From Spirogloea muscicola (taxonomy: Eukaryota > Streptophyta > Zygnematophyceae > Spirogloeales > Spirogloeaceae), in the NCBI GenBank assembly GCA_009602725.1, contig WELB01000123.1, positions 211,393-251,154 of the forward strand: DNA of 39,762 bases, read 5' to 3'. Positions 1 to 15,453 of this stretch are shown piece by piece. How positions within the stretch are numbered: position 1 is the first letter of the stretch; every line of letters starts with the position of its first letter. The notes below the pieces were generated by a model. The model did not search any database. It was not told the DNA's origin and was given only the letters and a program-made list of their open reading frames with translations. Made by a program: the position numbers and the translations under genes.

Positions 1-5923
<5,923 letters not shown>

Positions 5924-6652
5924 CGAGCCTGTCAGCGAGGACATGTGGGCTCTGCTAGGATGGAGCTTGTATACAAGCCATCAGACTCTTCTGCAGCCAT
6001 GCTGGTTTCTTCATTGCAAATGGAAACTGGGATTTCAGTAGCTAACTTTGCTACCCCATTCCATAGCTTCTTTTTTCACGTGGGTAGTTGACCTCACTTC
6101 CCCATAGCTTAATTTGCACATGTTGGTGCAAGAGTGGGTCTCAGGACTCTAGTCTGTGCCACTGTCGCAGTGTCTTCGTGGAGCCAAGATACAATTTGCA
6201 GCACTACAAGATGACCTACTTTACTGGGGTTTCTGGTGTTCAAGAGACGGCCCAGGTCCTTCGAGCTGCCATTCACAATATGGTAGACTTCACAGAAGCT
6301 TTACTTAGTGCGGCGCACCAGACAGTAACACATGCATAATCGTGGTTGTGCAATGGTGTACTTAATGCATAGGCTAATTGCATTTGCTACCCAAACACAG
6401 AGCTTTTGTGGTGACAATCGCAGCTGCGAGCAGCAACCATTGTTAATCCCACAGCACTTCGTATAAATCAAATGTGAAGGAAAGCAGGATGACTAGAGCA
6501 CAGGGCCCCAAGACCCTGACTGGTCAAAATTGTCATCATGTTGGTGCATGAAAGAATGGGTGGCAGCCTGCCTGGAGGATTTCCCGGCATCACAGTATGC
6601 AGTCCATGGCAACATGTTGCGTGACACAGGCCGATAACACCCATGGCAATGA
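5924..6652. other. Intergenic space between convergent genes
   Basis: This holds the 3' flanks of the FtsHi gene and the CBM48 gene, which converge. I see no coding pattern, no RNA gene and no repeat shared with the rest of the window. Base composition is visibly more AT-rich than the exons. No TGTAA, the usual green-algal polyadenylation signal, is visible in the first 200 bases after the FtsHi stop. Confidence 0.5.
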
Positions 6653-8866
6653 CTAATTTAGGGATAATATCTTCTGTGCAAAGAGGCGCTTGCGTACCCA
6701 GAACACGAGCAGCTCGGCCGTAATCTTGCGCTCATCAATCAAGAACGGCTCCACAGTACTTGGTGTCCCGCCGTGGGACGTCAACGAGAAGCCGCGTGGG
6801 CCTGAAATTGGACCGAGAGTGTCTATTAGCAAGGGGTTGTATTTAAGCTACAAACTTGACGAGCAGCAAAGATGCCAGGTAGTGTAATCATGCTGACCCC
6901 ACAAGAGCAGACACAAGGTAAGGTAGCTAGCCAATACTGATCGTGCCAGTGGTCGGTACAGATTCTTCCAGTAACATATATGAGCAGGCCTGACAACAGA
7001 CAATGAGAGTGAGGTACCTTCAAGAGTGCCGCTGGGAAAGTAGGCCCAGAAGCAGTATGGGACAGGCCCTTTGACAAAGCTGCCGCGCAACTGCAGGTCC
7101 ACACAGTGCAACGCGAGGAGCATTGAATGCTTAGCTTCTGCGGCTTACAACACTGGAAAGTACCCCGCTTGCTGGATGAGCTAGAGAGATACTGCCTCGC
7201 AGATATATTGGTCAACCTCGTCCACTTTCACAAACTTTGCCCTGCCTCAATCCTGGAATTGAAGCAGCTAAGATTTCCAGCAGTTGGAGGCCATTGCAAG
7301 CCAGCCGATCAGCTCCCTCTGGAAATACAAAGATCTGCCTTGTCGCTTGAAGTTGCTGGACGACCTCAGCATGCGTGTTATGGGCATATAGACTCCTGTG
7401 CCTGCTGTCAGGTTTGGGCTGGGTGACCACTCCGTCAGGTAGGAGCGTCTCCCCATCGCCAGCTGCTCCTGTGCCTGATTGTGACCAGCCAAAAGACATG
7501 GCAGCCTCTTCTAGGTGTCTCAACTCACCTGGTTGTCAGCGAATGTGAGGTCAACACTGCTCACGTCCGGCTCCTTCTGCAGTGCCGCCGCGAGCTGAGG
7601 AATGACCTCGCCATTCATGACCTCCCCAATGGGCCGCACGACGGTGGCCTTCTTCCCCGCCGCCTTCCCAGCGGGCTTCTTCTCGTCAGCCTTGGCAGCA
7701 GCAGTGGCCTCGCCAGTCACCACCTTCACTGCCGGCTTGCCATTCTCCTCGTCACCTTTGTCTTTAGGCAAGGGCGACGGCGACTGTTTCGGAAGGCTGT
7801 CTGCCTCGGTTGCATTAGCTTGTGGCGGAGTGCTATCACCGGAGGGCAGCGCATCCTTGGCTTCCACGTCCGAGGCCCCCTGTGCTGGTTGCACTGGGGC
7901 CTTCTCCTCAGCATCGGCAAGAGGTGGAGCTGCGGCATTGGCAGCAAGGCACACTATCACAGCACAGTCTGCCTATAGAGCCTATGAACATTCTGTATCT
8001 GAGCATTCACAGACCAATCTGACCCAGTGTGCACGACGCGAAGCGCTGATGCAGCTGCAAGGACCAAACCAGCTGGACTCATTTTGCTACTTGGGCAGCA
8101 CCAGCACAGGACTTCAAGTGGGCCAGCCCACAAGTGCAGAACGGCCGGTCCGGCTAAGTGGGAGCATCCCATCCGCGCACCTTGGATGGTGATGGTGTTG
8201 TTGAAGCCATCCACGCCGTCGCCGGTGCTGGGCTGGTCGGGCGCGTGCCGCCACCGGCCGTCCACGATGAACTTGTAGCTGTATGTCCCCGGTGCCAGGC
8301 TCTGCAACGTGGGCAGGCGCGCTACAGATCCATTGGAAGAAGCGCGGTTCAAGTCCTATTTGGCTTCGCGGAGCTGCTTGGGGTCCGAGGCCTGTTTGAT
8401 GACGCTTTCTGAATTCGGCGCACCTGCTTGAGCGTGAAGGCGACGCCATCGGCGGCGCGCGCCATGGGCAGCTGCGCGCCCCAGCCGCAGAAGTCGCCCG
8501 TGAGCCGCACATCGTCGCCGCCGCCGGCCCACCGGAACTCCACCTCGCGAGCGCCGCCGCCGCCGCTGGCGGCTGCCGGCGCCGTCGCTGCTGCCGCTGC
8601 CGCGCGCGCGGGCCACCAGACTCAGCTCTGGCGGTCGTGGGAAAGTGGTCATGGCGGCCTACATTGCCATGAGGGCAGCCGCAACGGGCTCGTTGTCGTC
8701 CTGCAGAGCGGCAGCCCATTGGCGCTGCAAGCCAGGATGAGAGCCCTGCGGCGGCTGCGGCGGCGAAGGCGGCGGGCTCAGACCTGCGGAGGCGGCGTCT
8801 GCGCCAGTGGCCGCCACCGGCGCCGCCAAGGCCGCGCAGCGGGTTCNCACTGCAGCCGCCGCCGCT

Positions 8867-8899
<33 letters not shown>

Positions 8900-8914
8900 T
8901 AGCAGGGCCGCCAT
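6653..8914 (-). CDS. CBM48 (AMPK glycogen-binding) protein with uncharacterised C-terminal region
   Basis: Seen on the minus strand: an Ala-rich start (ATG at 8914) that could be a plastid transit peptide, a frame change at the N at 8847, then a CBM48 module split over two exons (about 8580-8424 and 8355-8181). The first reads VRLTGDFCGWG, the second GTYSYKFIVDGRW and DGFNN, the usual glycogen-binding signature. An acidic, Ala/Lys-rich exon (about 7929-7529) follows. C-terminal exons are tentative: about 7490-7330, 7241-7217, 7090-7018 (GPVPYCFWAYFPSGTLE) and 6847-6653 (LLIDTLGPISGPRGFSL ... FLIDERKITAELLVF, TAG at 6655-6653). An exon between 7018 and 6847 is missing from my model. Known: CBM48 binds alpha-glucans in starch-related proteins. 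Inferred: a plastid protein linked to starch. I do not recognise the C-terminal family. Confidence 0.7.
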
Positions 8915-8956
8915 GGTCGGGCTGCCAGGGAAGAAGTGCTGGGCATCTTATCAGAA

Positions 8957-9006
8957 GAGGCAAGTGCTCGCCCATTGAGAACAGGGGCTGGAAAAGCCAG
9001 CCCAAA
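8957..9006 (+). repeat. Hairpin repeat copy
   Basis: This is one copy of the dispersed short repeat found many times at 23.6-26.8 kb and 39.3 kb. It reads GTGCTCGCCCATTGAGAA and then GGGGCTGGAAAAGCCAGCCC, an inverted repeat around a short A-rich loop. It lies just upstream of the CBM48 start codon, so it may sit in that gene's promoter or 5' leader. Confidence 0.75.
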
Positions 9007-9023
9007 ACAATCAACTAAGGACG

Positions 9024-9144
9024 AGAAGCCCTCTGTGCCAAATACTGTCGTGGTGAATGGATTCATCGTACCACAGTGTCTGCAGGCAGGACTGGCCTCC
9101 CGTGTAACGGCGAAACGGCAGACCCTGCACTCCCCAAGTCGCAT
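9024..9144 (-). CDS. Possible short zinc-ribbon ORF or exon
   Basis: Starting at an ATG at 9144, the minus strand encodes a short Cys-paired stretch: ECRVCRF, eleven or so residues, then CRHCGTMNPF. The CxxC...CxxCG pattern is that of a small zinc ribbon. The frame then runs into the hairpin repeat at 9006-8957, so only the first 40 or so residues look meaningful. There is no visible partner exon. It could be a remnant, an upstream exon of the CBM48 gene, or chance. Confidence 0.25.
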
Positions 9145-9660
9145 TGAGCTGCCTGTGAGCCGCTTGCACCACTATCAACTCTCTGCCATGCAACTGCGCC
9201 TTCCCACCCCTTTACACTGTACACGGTTTTTTGGTTTGTTTATTTTACCCCAGCACACTGTGCTTCTTGGCTTCAAAGAGAGAAGGCGCGCGAAGTGCAT
9301 GTAATGAAAAAGGGAGGCCAATGCAAGACCAAACATTGTCCAGGCAGAAGCTAGAGCAAATGAAACACAACAACAAGGCTACAGAATATGGAGACCTAAA
9401 CTAAGGTGCCTAAGGTAAACGAGATATTACCCAGCAGTGGAAGTATGTGCATCATGTCGTGCCTGCCTGTATAGCGCTCACAATACGTCGAAGTGCCACA
9501 CCTGAAGCCCCGCCTACAGGCCAGGACTCTGCTTGGCTAGCAGCAGCCTGCCCTGCATGGCCTCACTACCAGATGAGCAGGCCTGCGACGAATGTGGCAG
9601 AAGAGTCACCACCCCCCCACAATATACGAGCATCNCACCCCCCCCCAGCTGCCTGGACCC
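9145..9660. other. No gene seen; candidate polypurine tract and LTR zone of the gypsy fragment
   Basis: No coding pattern is visible. A C-rich run at about 9636-9650 (G-rich on the minus strand, interrupted by the N at 9635) lies about 60 bases downstream of the pol stop of the minus-strand gypsy fragment and could be its polypurine tract. An LTR would then lie at lower coordinates, but I find no matching second copy in the window. Confidence 0.35.
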
Positions 9661-9707
9661 GAGGCAGCTGCATCCTCTGAGGGTTAAGCATCCTGACTAT
9701 GACAGCG

Positions 9708-12297
9708 CTATGCGCAGCGCGGACAGAACCACTGCCCGGCCGGCACCTCAGCAAACAGTCAGTGTGCCACCCTGCGTTGCAGCGGTCGCATAGCAGCATG
9801 GTCGGCTCAAGCCGCCACACACTTTACACCTCATCCCCTCCATCGTCCACGCCAAGGTGTAGTCGATTGTGCAGTCCAGGTCAGGAAGATGGCACGGCGC
9901 ACAGTTGCGCTGGTGCTCTGCGACAGTGGATCCGCACCGGCCCTGCAGCAGCAGCACGCCGCTGGGCCTCACCTCCTTCACTTGCAGGACGACCCGCCGG
10001 ACACCCACGTCCAAGGTGATGCGCTGCTGGCGCTGCACATAGACGTAGTCGCCCCTCTCAAACTTCATCACCCGTGGCTGGTACTTGCCCGACCGCACCT
10101 GCGCGTAGCGCAGCTTGTCGCGATGCTGCGCCACTGCCAAGTTGCCCATCGCCATTGGCATGACCCTGCAGAAGAGCCTCCCGCGCTCCTTGCAGATCGC
10201 CACCCAGCGCCCTGGGCTGTTCATGTCCACCACTGGCTCCACCGCGGTCGGATGGCAGCTGGCAGCAGAGGATGCCTGCCAAAGAGCAAGAAGTACAGCT
10301 CGCCAACGCCGCCTGCTTACTCATGCGGTACCCCATCAGCAACCAGGGGAGATCCCAATCCGTGGTGTCCCTCTCCAGGCAGAACTTTCGCAGTCCCCTC
10401 TTCACTGTCAGAACCATCCACTCCGCCAGCCCGTCTGCCTGCGGGTTGTTGCGCGAGGTCGTCCTGTGGTCGATCAAGGCCTCCTCCAACCCAACGTCGA
10501 AGGCGCCGCGGAACTCGGTACAGCCATCAGTGAGCACCTCAGCGCAGGCCCCAAAGCGGCACAACACCCGATCCAGGAAGCAAGCTGCGATCAACGAGCT
10601 GGACTTGTCCGGGATGGAAACCACTTCTACCCACTTGCTTGCATGCTCCACCATAATCAAGATGTAGCGCAGCCCACGCTTCGAAAGTGGCAGCTTGCCT
10701 GCAAGATCAAGACTCCACCTGTAGAAGAGTCCGTTGATGGGGAGTGGATGCAGCTGCACGCTGCGCACCGTGAGGTTGGCACGGACGCGGTCACAGGCCT
10801 GGCACCGCGCCACCACTGCAGCCACATCCCTGGCCATCCCCTTCCACCAGTGACCACACGCCACCAGGCTTTGGGTCCTCTTCACCCCAAAGTGCCCAAG
10901 CAGCTCATGCTTGCTGCAGCACCAACAGCGTCCGCTCCGCCGGCCTGGGCACCACTCTCTCCCCACCATCCTTCTTCAACCGCAGAAGGTGGCACCTCGC
11001 GCCACCGGTACCGTTGCGCCCGCTGCTGCACACGGTCCTTGCTCGCCTTGCTCCTCCCCAACTGATGTTCAGGCCGTTGGAGGTACTCCAGCACCTCCAG
11101 GTCGCTCCACACGTCCGGATCACCCCCAGCCGCCTGCTGGGAGGTCTTCCCTGGCACGAGCCTCGGAGCGGTATATGTGGTCAATCTGCCTCCTGCCACG
11201 GCCCCGTCCTCACGTACAACATCGCTAGTGGCAAAGCCTAGCAGCTGCGGCATGGCTCCACGGCGACAGTACCACCTGGAGGTCTCTTCCATAACGGCGG
11301 CCAGGCTATTTGCTACCCCAGCGTTCTTCAATCACCGGCTCCCGCTCCACGCTCCCGTCACTCCCGACGCTCTTACTCCAGCCGCGCCGCCGCTCATTCG
11401 AGACGCCACGGTGGTCGGACTGTGCCGCCAGGCCGGAGATGACTTCAAACCGCATTGCACCGTTCCAACATCACATGCATGCGCCCCAGCGCCGGCAGAA
11501 GGAGTGGAATCGACCTGCATGGGCCCCTTTCGGAAGCCCCTGAATTCTCGCTGCAGGCGGTCGGAGCGTCCGCCCCCCGCGCGGCCTTCGGTCGTGTCAA
11601 GCAGCTGCAGCAGCATCGCTGAAGCCGACCACGCGGGCAGCTCCACCTCCGCACTGTCGTAGTCCGCCCGTGCCTCACTCCTGTCTTGAGTGCTCGGGTT
11701 AGGGTTGCGGCTGAGGCCGTCCGCGTCCAAGTGTGCCTCCCCCGCACAATGGCAGATCTCGAAGTTGTACTCCTGCAGGATATGCGCCCATCTTGCGTGC
11801 TTGCCGGTAAGCTTCTGGTTCGTCATATGCCCATTTCAACGGCTGATGATCGGTGACCAGCACGAATGTTCGGCAAGACAAGTATGGACGGAAGTGCACC
11901 ACCGCCCACACAACGCAAAGGCACTCGCCCTCATGAGAGCTGTAATTAGCCTCCGCGGCGTTGTTGGAACGGCTCGCATACGCTACTACATATTCCTGTC
12001 CCTCCTTCTCCTCCTGCACCATAACTGCTCCAAGCCCCAGACGGCTCCAATCTGTATGTAAGTGGAAAGGCTTGAAGTAGTCCGGCCGCCTCAGCACCGG
12101 CGCAGAAGACAGGCGCTCCTTCACCTCCTCGAACGCCTGCTGCCGCGGCGCTGTCCGCACCCACAGCTCCCCCTTCTTCAGCAGCTCGTTCAGCGGCTTC
12201 ACGACAGCGGAGAAGCCCTTCACAAATTGCCGATAATAGCATGCCAGGCCCAGGAAGGCCCGCAGCCTGCTGATGTCCGTAGGCACTGGCACGCGCT
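9708..12297 (-). pseudogene. Gypsy pol fragment: RT end, RNase H, integrase, PHD finger
   Basis: Read from 12297 downward: RT connection (ISRLRAFLGLACYYRQFVKG), then RNase H with HTDWS (about 12055), SSHEGE and TDHQPLKWAY (about 11850), a linker, the integrase zinc-binding region HELLGHFGVKRT ... CQAC (about 10910-10800), and the integrase core with DLAGKLPL, EVLTDGCTEF and the late Glu in GLAEWMVLTVKRGL. A basic GPY-like region follows, then a PHD-type finger at 9828-9708 (CKVCG, LLCDRCNAGWHTDCLL, QWFCPRCA, stop TAG at 9710-9708). At least four frame changes break the reading frame, near 11827, 11330, 10960 and 10240, and another lies inside the finger. The RT side ends abruptly at about 12297 in an inverted junction with gag sequence. 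Confidence 0.85.
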
Positions 12298-12365
12298 CAA
12301 GGCGCAGGTCGCGCAGATGCAAGCTACAATGGCAGCCACCGCCACGGCAGCGCAGGCCGAGCAGC
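12295..12365 (+). pseudogene. Gag coiled-coil scrap
   Basis: These 70 bases read LKAQVAQMQATMAATATAA and match, in opposite orientation, the coiled-coil end of the gag fragment near 18.7 kb. They abut minus-strand RT sequence at about 12293-12300, where the two parent sequences share a few bases, as expected for end joining or template switching. Confidence 0.75.
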
Positions 12366-12481
12366 GGCGGAGAGAAGAGGAGGAGGCTGACCACCGTCAC
12401 TGTTGCGGTATGGGTGTCCAGTTTGTTGACGCAGCAATGGCGGGGCGGCAGGGGCGCGGCAGCCGCCAGCTTCGAGAGGGC

Positions 12482-12561
12482 AAGCGGCTGCTGATATGAA
12501 AGAATCGGCTGTGAAATGCCAGCCAGATGCATACAGGTGTTCATGACGGAGCCAAAGGCTA
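12482..12561 (-). mobile_element. Approximately 80-base dispersed element, copy 1 (introner/MITE-like)
   Basis: The element runs from AAGCGGCTGCTGATATGAAA to GAGCCAAAGGCTA. It is flanked by an exact 8-base duplication GAGAGGGC at 12474-12481 and 12562-12569. The related sequence at about 18285-18310 has a single CAGAGGGC at the same place and no element, so it serves as an empty site. On the minus strand the element contains GTCATG and GTATGC donor-like sites and ends a pyrimidine-rich stretch with TATCAG, like a small intron. Related copies lie at 14238 and 34391. Confidence 0.85.
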
Positions 12562-12562
12562 G

Positions 12563-12855
12563 AGAGGGCGCAGATCGCTTGGCGGGTAGGGAGCACGGCC
12601 GCCGGGAGGAGCAGGGCGCGCGGTACCCCTTGTCGTTTGCGCGCTTGACGGAGGTGGCTGCAGACGGGCCAGCGGCGGTCGGAGAGGGCGCGGCGCAAGT
12701 CTCTGCGTGGCAGCTATCGGCCGCACTCATGAGCACGCCCTTGCTGTCGTTGGCAAGCGTGGGCTGCTCTCAGTTGGCGCTGAGGAGGGCGCTGCAGCAG
12801 CACCTGCCGGGTCTGCTGGAGGGCGATGTGGCGGGGTCGAGCGAATCAGCCAAGG
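12563..12855 (+). repeat. Direct repeat copy A, segment upstream of gypsy protease
   Basis: This segment matches 18297-18590 in the same orientation with only scattered differences. Both read LSFARLTEVAADGPAAVG and ALQQHLPGLLEGD. I do not recognise a domain. By position it belongs between gag and protease of the same retroelement family. Confidence 0.75.
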
Positions 12856-12856
12856 C

Positions 12857-13050
12857 CGCGCGGGGGGGGGACACCCCGACCGCCTGCAGTGACAAATCAG
12901 GGGCTTCCGAAAGGGTCGATTCAACTCCTGCAGGTCGATTCAACTCCTTCTGCCTGCGCCGGCACCCGCGGGCGAGTGCTTGGTGGCCGTGGAGCGGCCA
13001 CCAAGCACTCGTGCCGTTGGGGCCCATGCAGGGGAGAGCCCGTCGCTTCC
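12857..13050 (+). repeat. Linker repeat, copy in front of the protease
   Basis: This linker resembles 15167-15350, which lies between methyltransferase and RT. Both start with a G run and GACACCCCGACCGCCTGCAG, continue through GGGGCTTCCGAAAGGG and a CGATTCAACTC block, and end with the coding match PSTRAV ... SPSL. The first 100 bases also occur at about 11590-11495 (-), 17220-17115 (-) and 18590-18670 (+). The copies therefore mark several domain borders of the polyprotein. Confidence 0.7.
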
Positions 13051-15110
13051 TAAGCGGCGGGTGGCGGAACGAGTGGGGATCACCCCCAACGTGGCGCAGA
13101 TGGTACAACAAGACGGCTTTGCAAAAGTCAACGGCAAAGCTCCTGCCCGTGTCATGCTGGACACGGGTGCGCAGCCGGTGCTGCTTGGCCGCAGCATGGT
13201 GCCGCTGCTGGGGCTGCGTCCACAGGACCTGCAGCCGTCACCGGTGGCCATCAAGACGGCGACGGGCGGCGTCACGACGGGGCTGCGGCAGACACGCGAG
13301 CCTATTTGCATCACCCTCAACCAGGGCGGCGCAGACGAGGTCAGCAGGCGCCTCCACTGCTCGGTAATGGAGGCCACAACATACGACGTGCTGTTGGGCA
13401 TGGAGTTCTTGTACCCATGTGGGGTGAGTGTAGACCTGTGGGAGGAAGTGGGGAGTTACCGGCCCAGGTACGCATGTGGAGAGGGACGCAAGGTAGGGTT
13501 CCCACTGCAGCTGGTTGCCGCAGTGGAGGAAGGGGCCGCATTCGCGTGCCACGGGGAGGGTGCGTGGGTGGGCAGCGACCTGCTGTCCATGCCGCCGGAG
13601 GAGGAGGCCTCCACGCCACTGGCGGCAGTACGCTCAGGAGTGGCTTCTGCAGGCCACGGGGCCGCTGCGCATGCGGTGCAGGTGGAAGAGCTGGTGGATC
13701 GCGTATGGAAGCAGCTGTTACTGGTGGCGCAGGAGCTGCCAGCGTGTCTGCCGGCAGTTGTGCAGCAGCATGGAGAGCCGTTGGTAGACAGCACAACTAT
13801 TGAGTGGACGATCCTGCACGGCGGGGTTGTCCTTGTGGAGCTCTTTGGCGGCATCACCACCGGGCTGGCGGCGGTGCTGGCCAACGGTGTGCGGGTCTGA
13901 CGGTACATGTACGTCGACCCGGATCCAGTGGCGCAGGCCACAGCAGCACATCACATTCGGCGGCTGATGGACGAGTACCCGGAGCTGCTGACCCCGGAGG
14001 CCATCAAGGGGTACCTCACCACCCTGCCGGCTGACATCCAGCTAGTGGGCCACATCATCTCAGGGGGTTGGGACAGGTGGATCTGGTGATTGCAGGTTTA
14101 GGAAGTGCCAAGGCCATTCCAGCGCTGGTGCAGGTCGGGGGTTAGCTGACGCCCGCTCACGGCTCTGTTGGGAGCTGGAGTGTGTTTTGGCACTGCTGCA
14201 GGGGGGGGCAGGAGGCCCCCCTAGCATATGTGTTAGAAAGCGGCTGCTGATATGAAAGAATCGGCTGTGAAATGCCAGCCAGATGCATACAGGTGTTCAT
14301 GACGGAGCCAAAGGCTAGGCAGACAGGGCGCCCTCAATACCCCCGTGTCAGCAGTAGGAAGTCAGATGAGCTGAGGGGAGGAAGAGCAACCCCGCTGCGC
14401 AAGCCAGAGGCTGCTGCAAGGGCGCGACCAGCGCGGCGGTGCAAAGCAAGCGCTTGGGAGCGCTGCAGGGACATACGTGTTGGAGACTGTGCCGGCAGGC
14501 GACGACCGCCGCGAGAATGTGCGGCGTGACTTCCAGGTGGTGGAGAGCCGAATTGGGCGCGGCGTGCCTCTGGACGCAGCTGCTCTGGGCAGCCGCGCGC
14601 ACCGGTTGCGAATGAAGTGGACCAACCTGGCTCAGCCAGAATTTATGGCCGCTGCAGTCGCGTTAGTCAAGCGCCCAGCCGGGCTGTTAGTGGCAGACAT
14701 ATTGAACCCGGGGAGGGTGCCTCAGCCAGTGAAGCGGGACGACAATTCCTCCGCACGCGCTGTGCAACAAGGTGGGACAGCCAAGGGCGGCGTTGCCCAC
14801 GCTGGTGAGCTACCCGGCATCTTACGCGTTCAGGAATGGAGGCCAGGGTATGGTGTGGGACAACACCATGTAGCGCCTGGAGGAGCCCCGTGCCGAAGAG
14901 CGGGAGCGGGCGTTGGGCTTCCAGACCGGCACAACAGCGGCTCCTGGGCTCACTGAGCGGCAGCGTCGGAAGCTGTTGGGGCAGGCTATGGATCTGAGGG
15001 CTCTCGCGTGGGTGCTGTCGGTAGGCTTTGCCGCGCAGCCGAGCCAGCAGGCAGAGTGGCAGCTGGCGCAGGGGCTCTCCATACAGTGGGCGGCGCACGC
15101 AGGCGCTGGC
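12980..15110 (+). pseudogene. Gypsy retropepsin fused to a DNA (cytosine-5) methyltransferase domain
   Basis: A retropepsin comes first: ARVMLDTGAQPVLLG (about 13145-13190) and YDVLLGMEF (about 13383). A methyltransferase domain follows: VLVELFGGITTGLAAVL (motif I, about 13830), YVDPDPVA (motif II, about 13910), VDLVIAG followed one frame later by CQGHSSAGAGRGLADARS (motif IV zone with the catalytic Cys, about 14085-14155), YVLETVPAGD (motif VI zone, about 14473), VGS-type GSRAHRLRMKWTNL (motif VIII zone, about 14588) and LTERQRRKLLGQAMDL (late motifs, about 14950). Damage: in-frame TGA at 13898-13900, frame changes near 14045 and 14095, an insertion at 14238-14470, further breaks at 14720-14880. 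The motif IV Pro is not preserved (KCQG). The copy cannot be active. Known: a few gypsy and copia elements carry such domains. Confidence 0.8.
14238..14470 (-). mobile_element. Approximately 233-base insertion in the methyltransferase, starting with element copy 2
   Basis: The coding sequence stops after GCATATGTGTTAGA and resumes at ACATACGTGTTGGA, an imperfect 11-13 base duplication encoding YVLE twice. The first 80 bases (14238-14317) match the dispersed element at 12482. The remaining 150 bases resemble repeats at about 24020-24150, 25540-25680 and 39640-39762, sharing pieces such as CAATACCC, a GTCAG block and repeated CGCG/GCAGC-rich stretches. This may be a longer form of the element, or two nested insertions. 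Confidence 0.6.
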
Positions 15111-15453
15111 GGCTTTCCACTGGGGGGGGGAATAGAGCCGCAGCTTGAACAGGTGGCACCCAAGTCCGCGCGGGGGGCGGACACCCCGACCGCCTGCAGC
15201 GAGAATTCAGGGGCTTCCGAAAGGGGCCCCTGCAGGTCGATTCAACTCTTTCTGCCTGTGCCGGTATCCTTGGGTGAGGCATCGGAGTTTGTGGAGCAGC
15301 TACCAAGCACTCGTGCCGTAGTGGTCGTTCCTGCAGGGAGGAGCCCGTCGCTATACGGGGCCCAGCAGCAGGAGGCTGGGGGGGGGGCCCGCATAGCAAC
15401 CACAGCAGGAGAAGTGGGGAGCAGGGAAGGAGAAGCTGCTCCACGAGAGGGAT

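Noticed and set aside
7481-8192. Plus-strand open frames of 165 and 196 codons
   Set aside because: They are antisense shadows of the CBM48 gene exons, which carry recognisable motifs on the minus strand.
9145-9660. An LTR of the minus-strand gypsy fragment
   Set aside because: Only a possible polypurine tract is visible. No second copy and no TG...CA borders with a matching partner were found, so no LTR is annotated.
9889-11662. Plus-strand open frames of 214, 316 and 161 codons
   Set aside because: They lie opposite the integrase and RNase H motifs and have no motif of their own.
12482-12561. The 80-base element as a tRNA-derived SINE
   Set aside because: I find no A-box/B-box pair, no tRNA-like fold and no poly(A) or simple-repeat tail; the 8-base duplication fits a DNA-type or introner element better.
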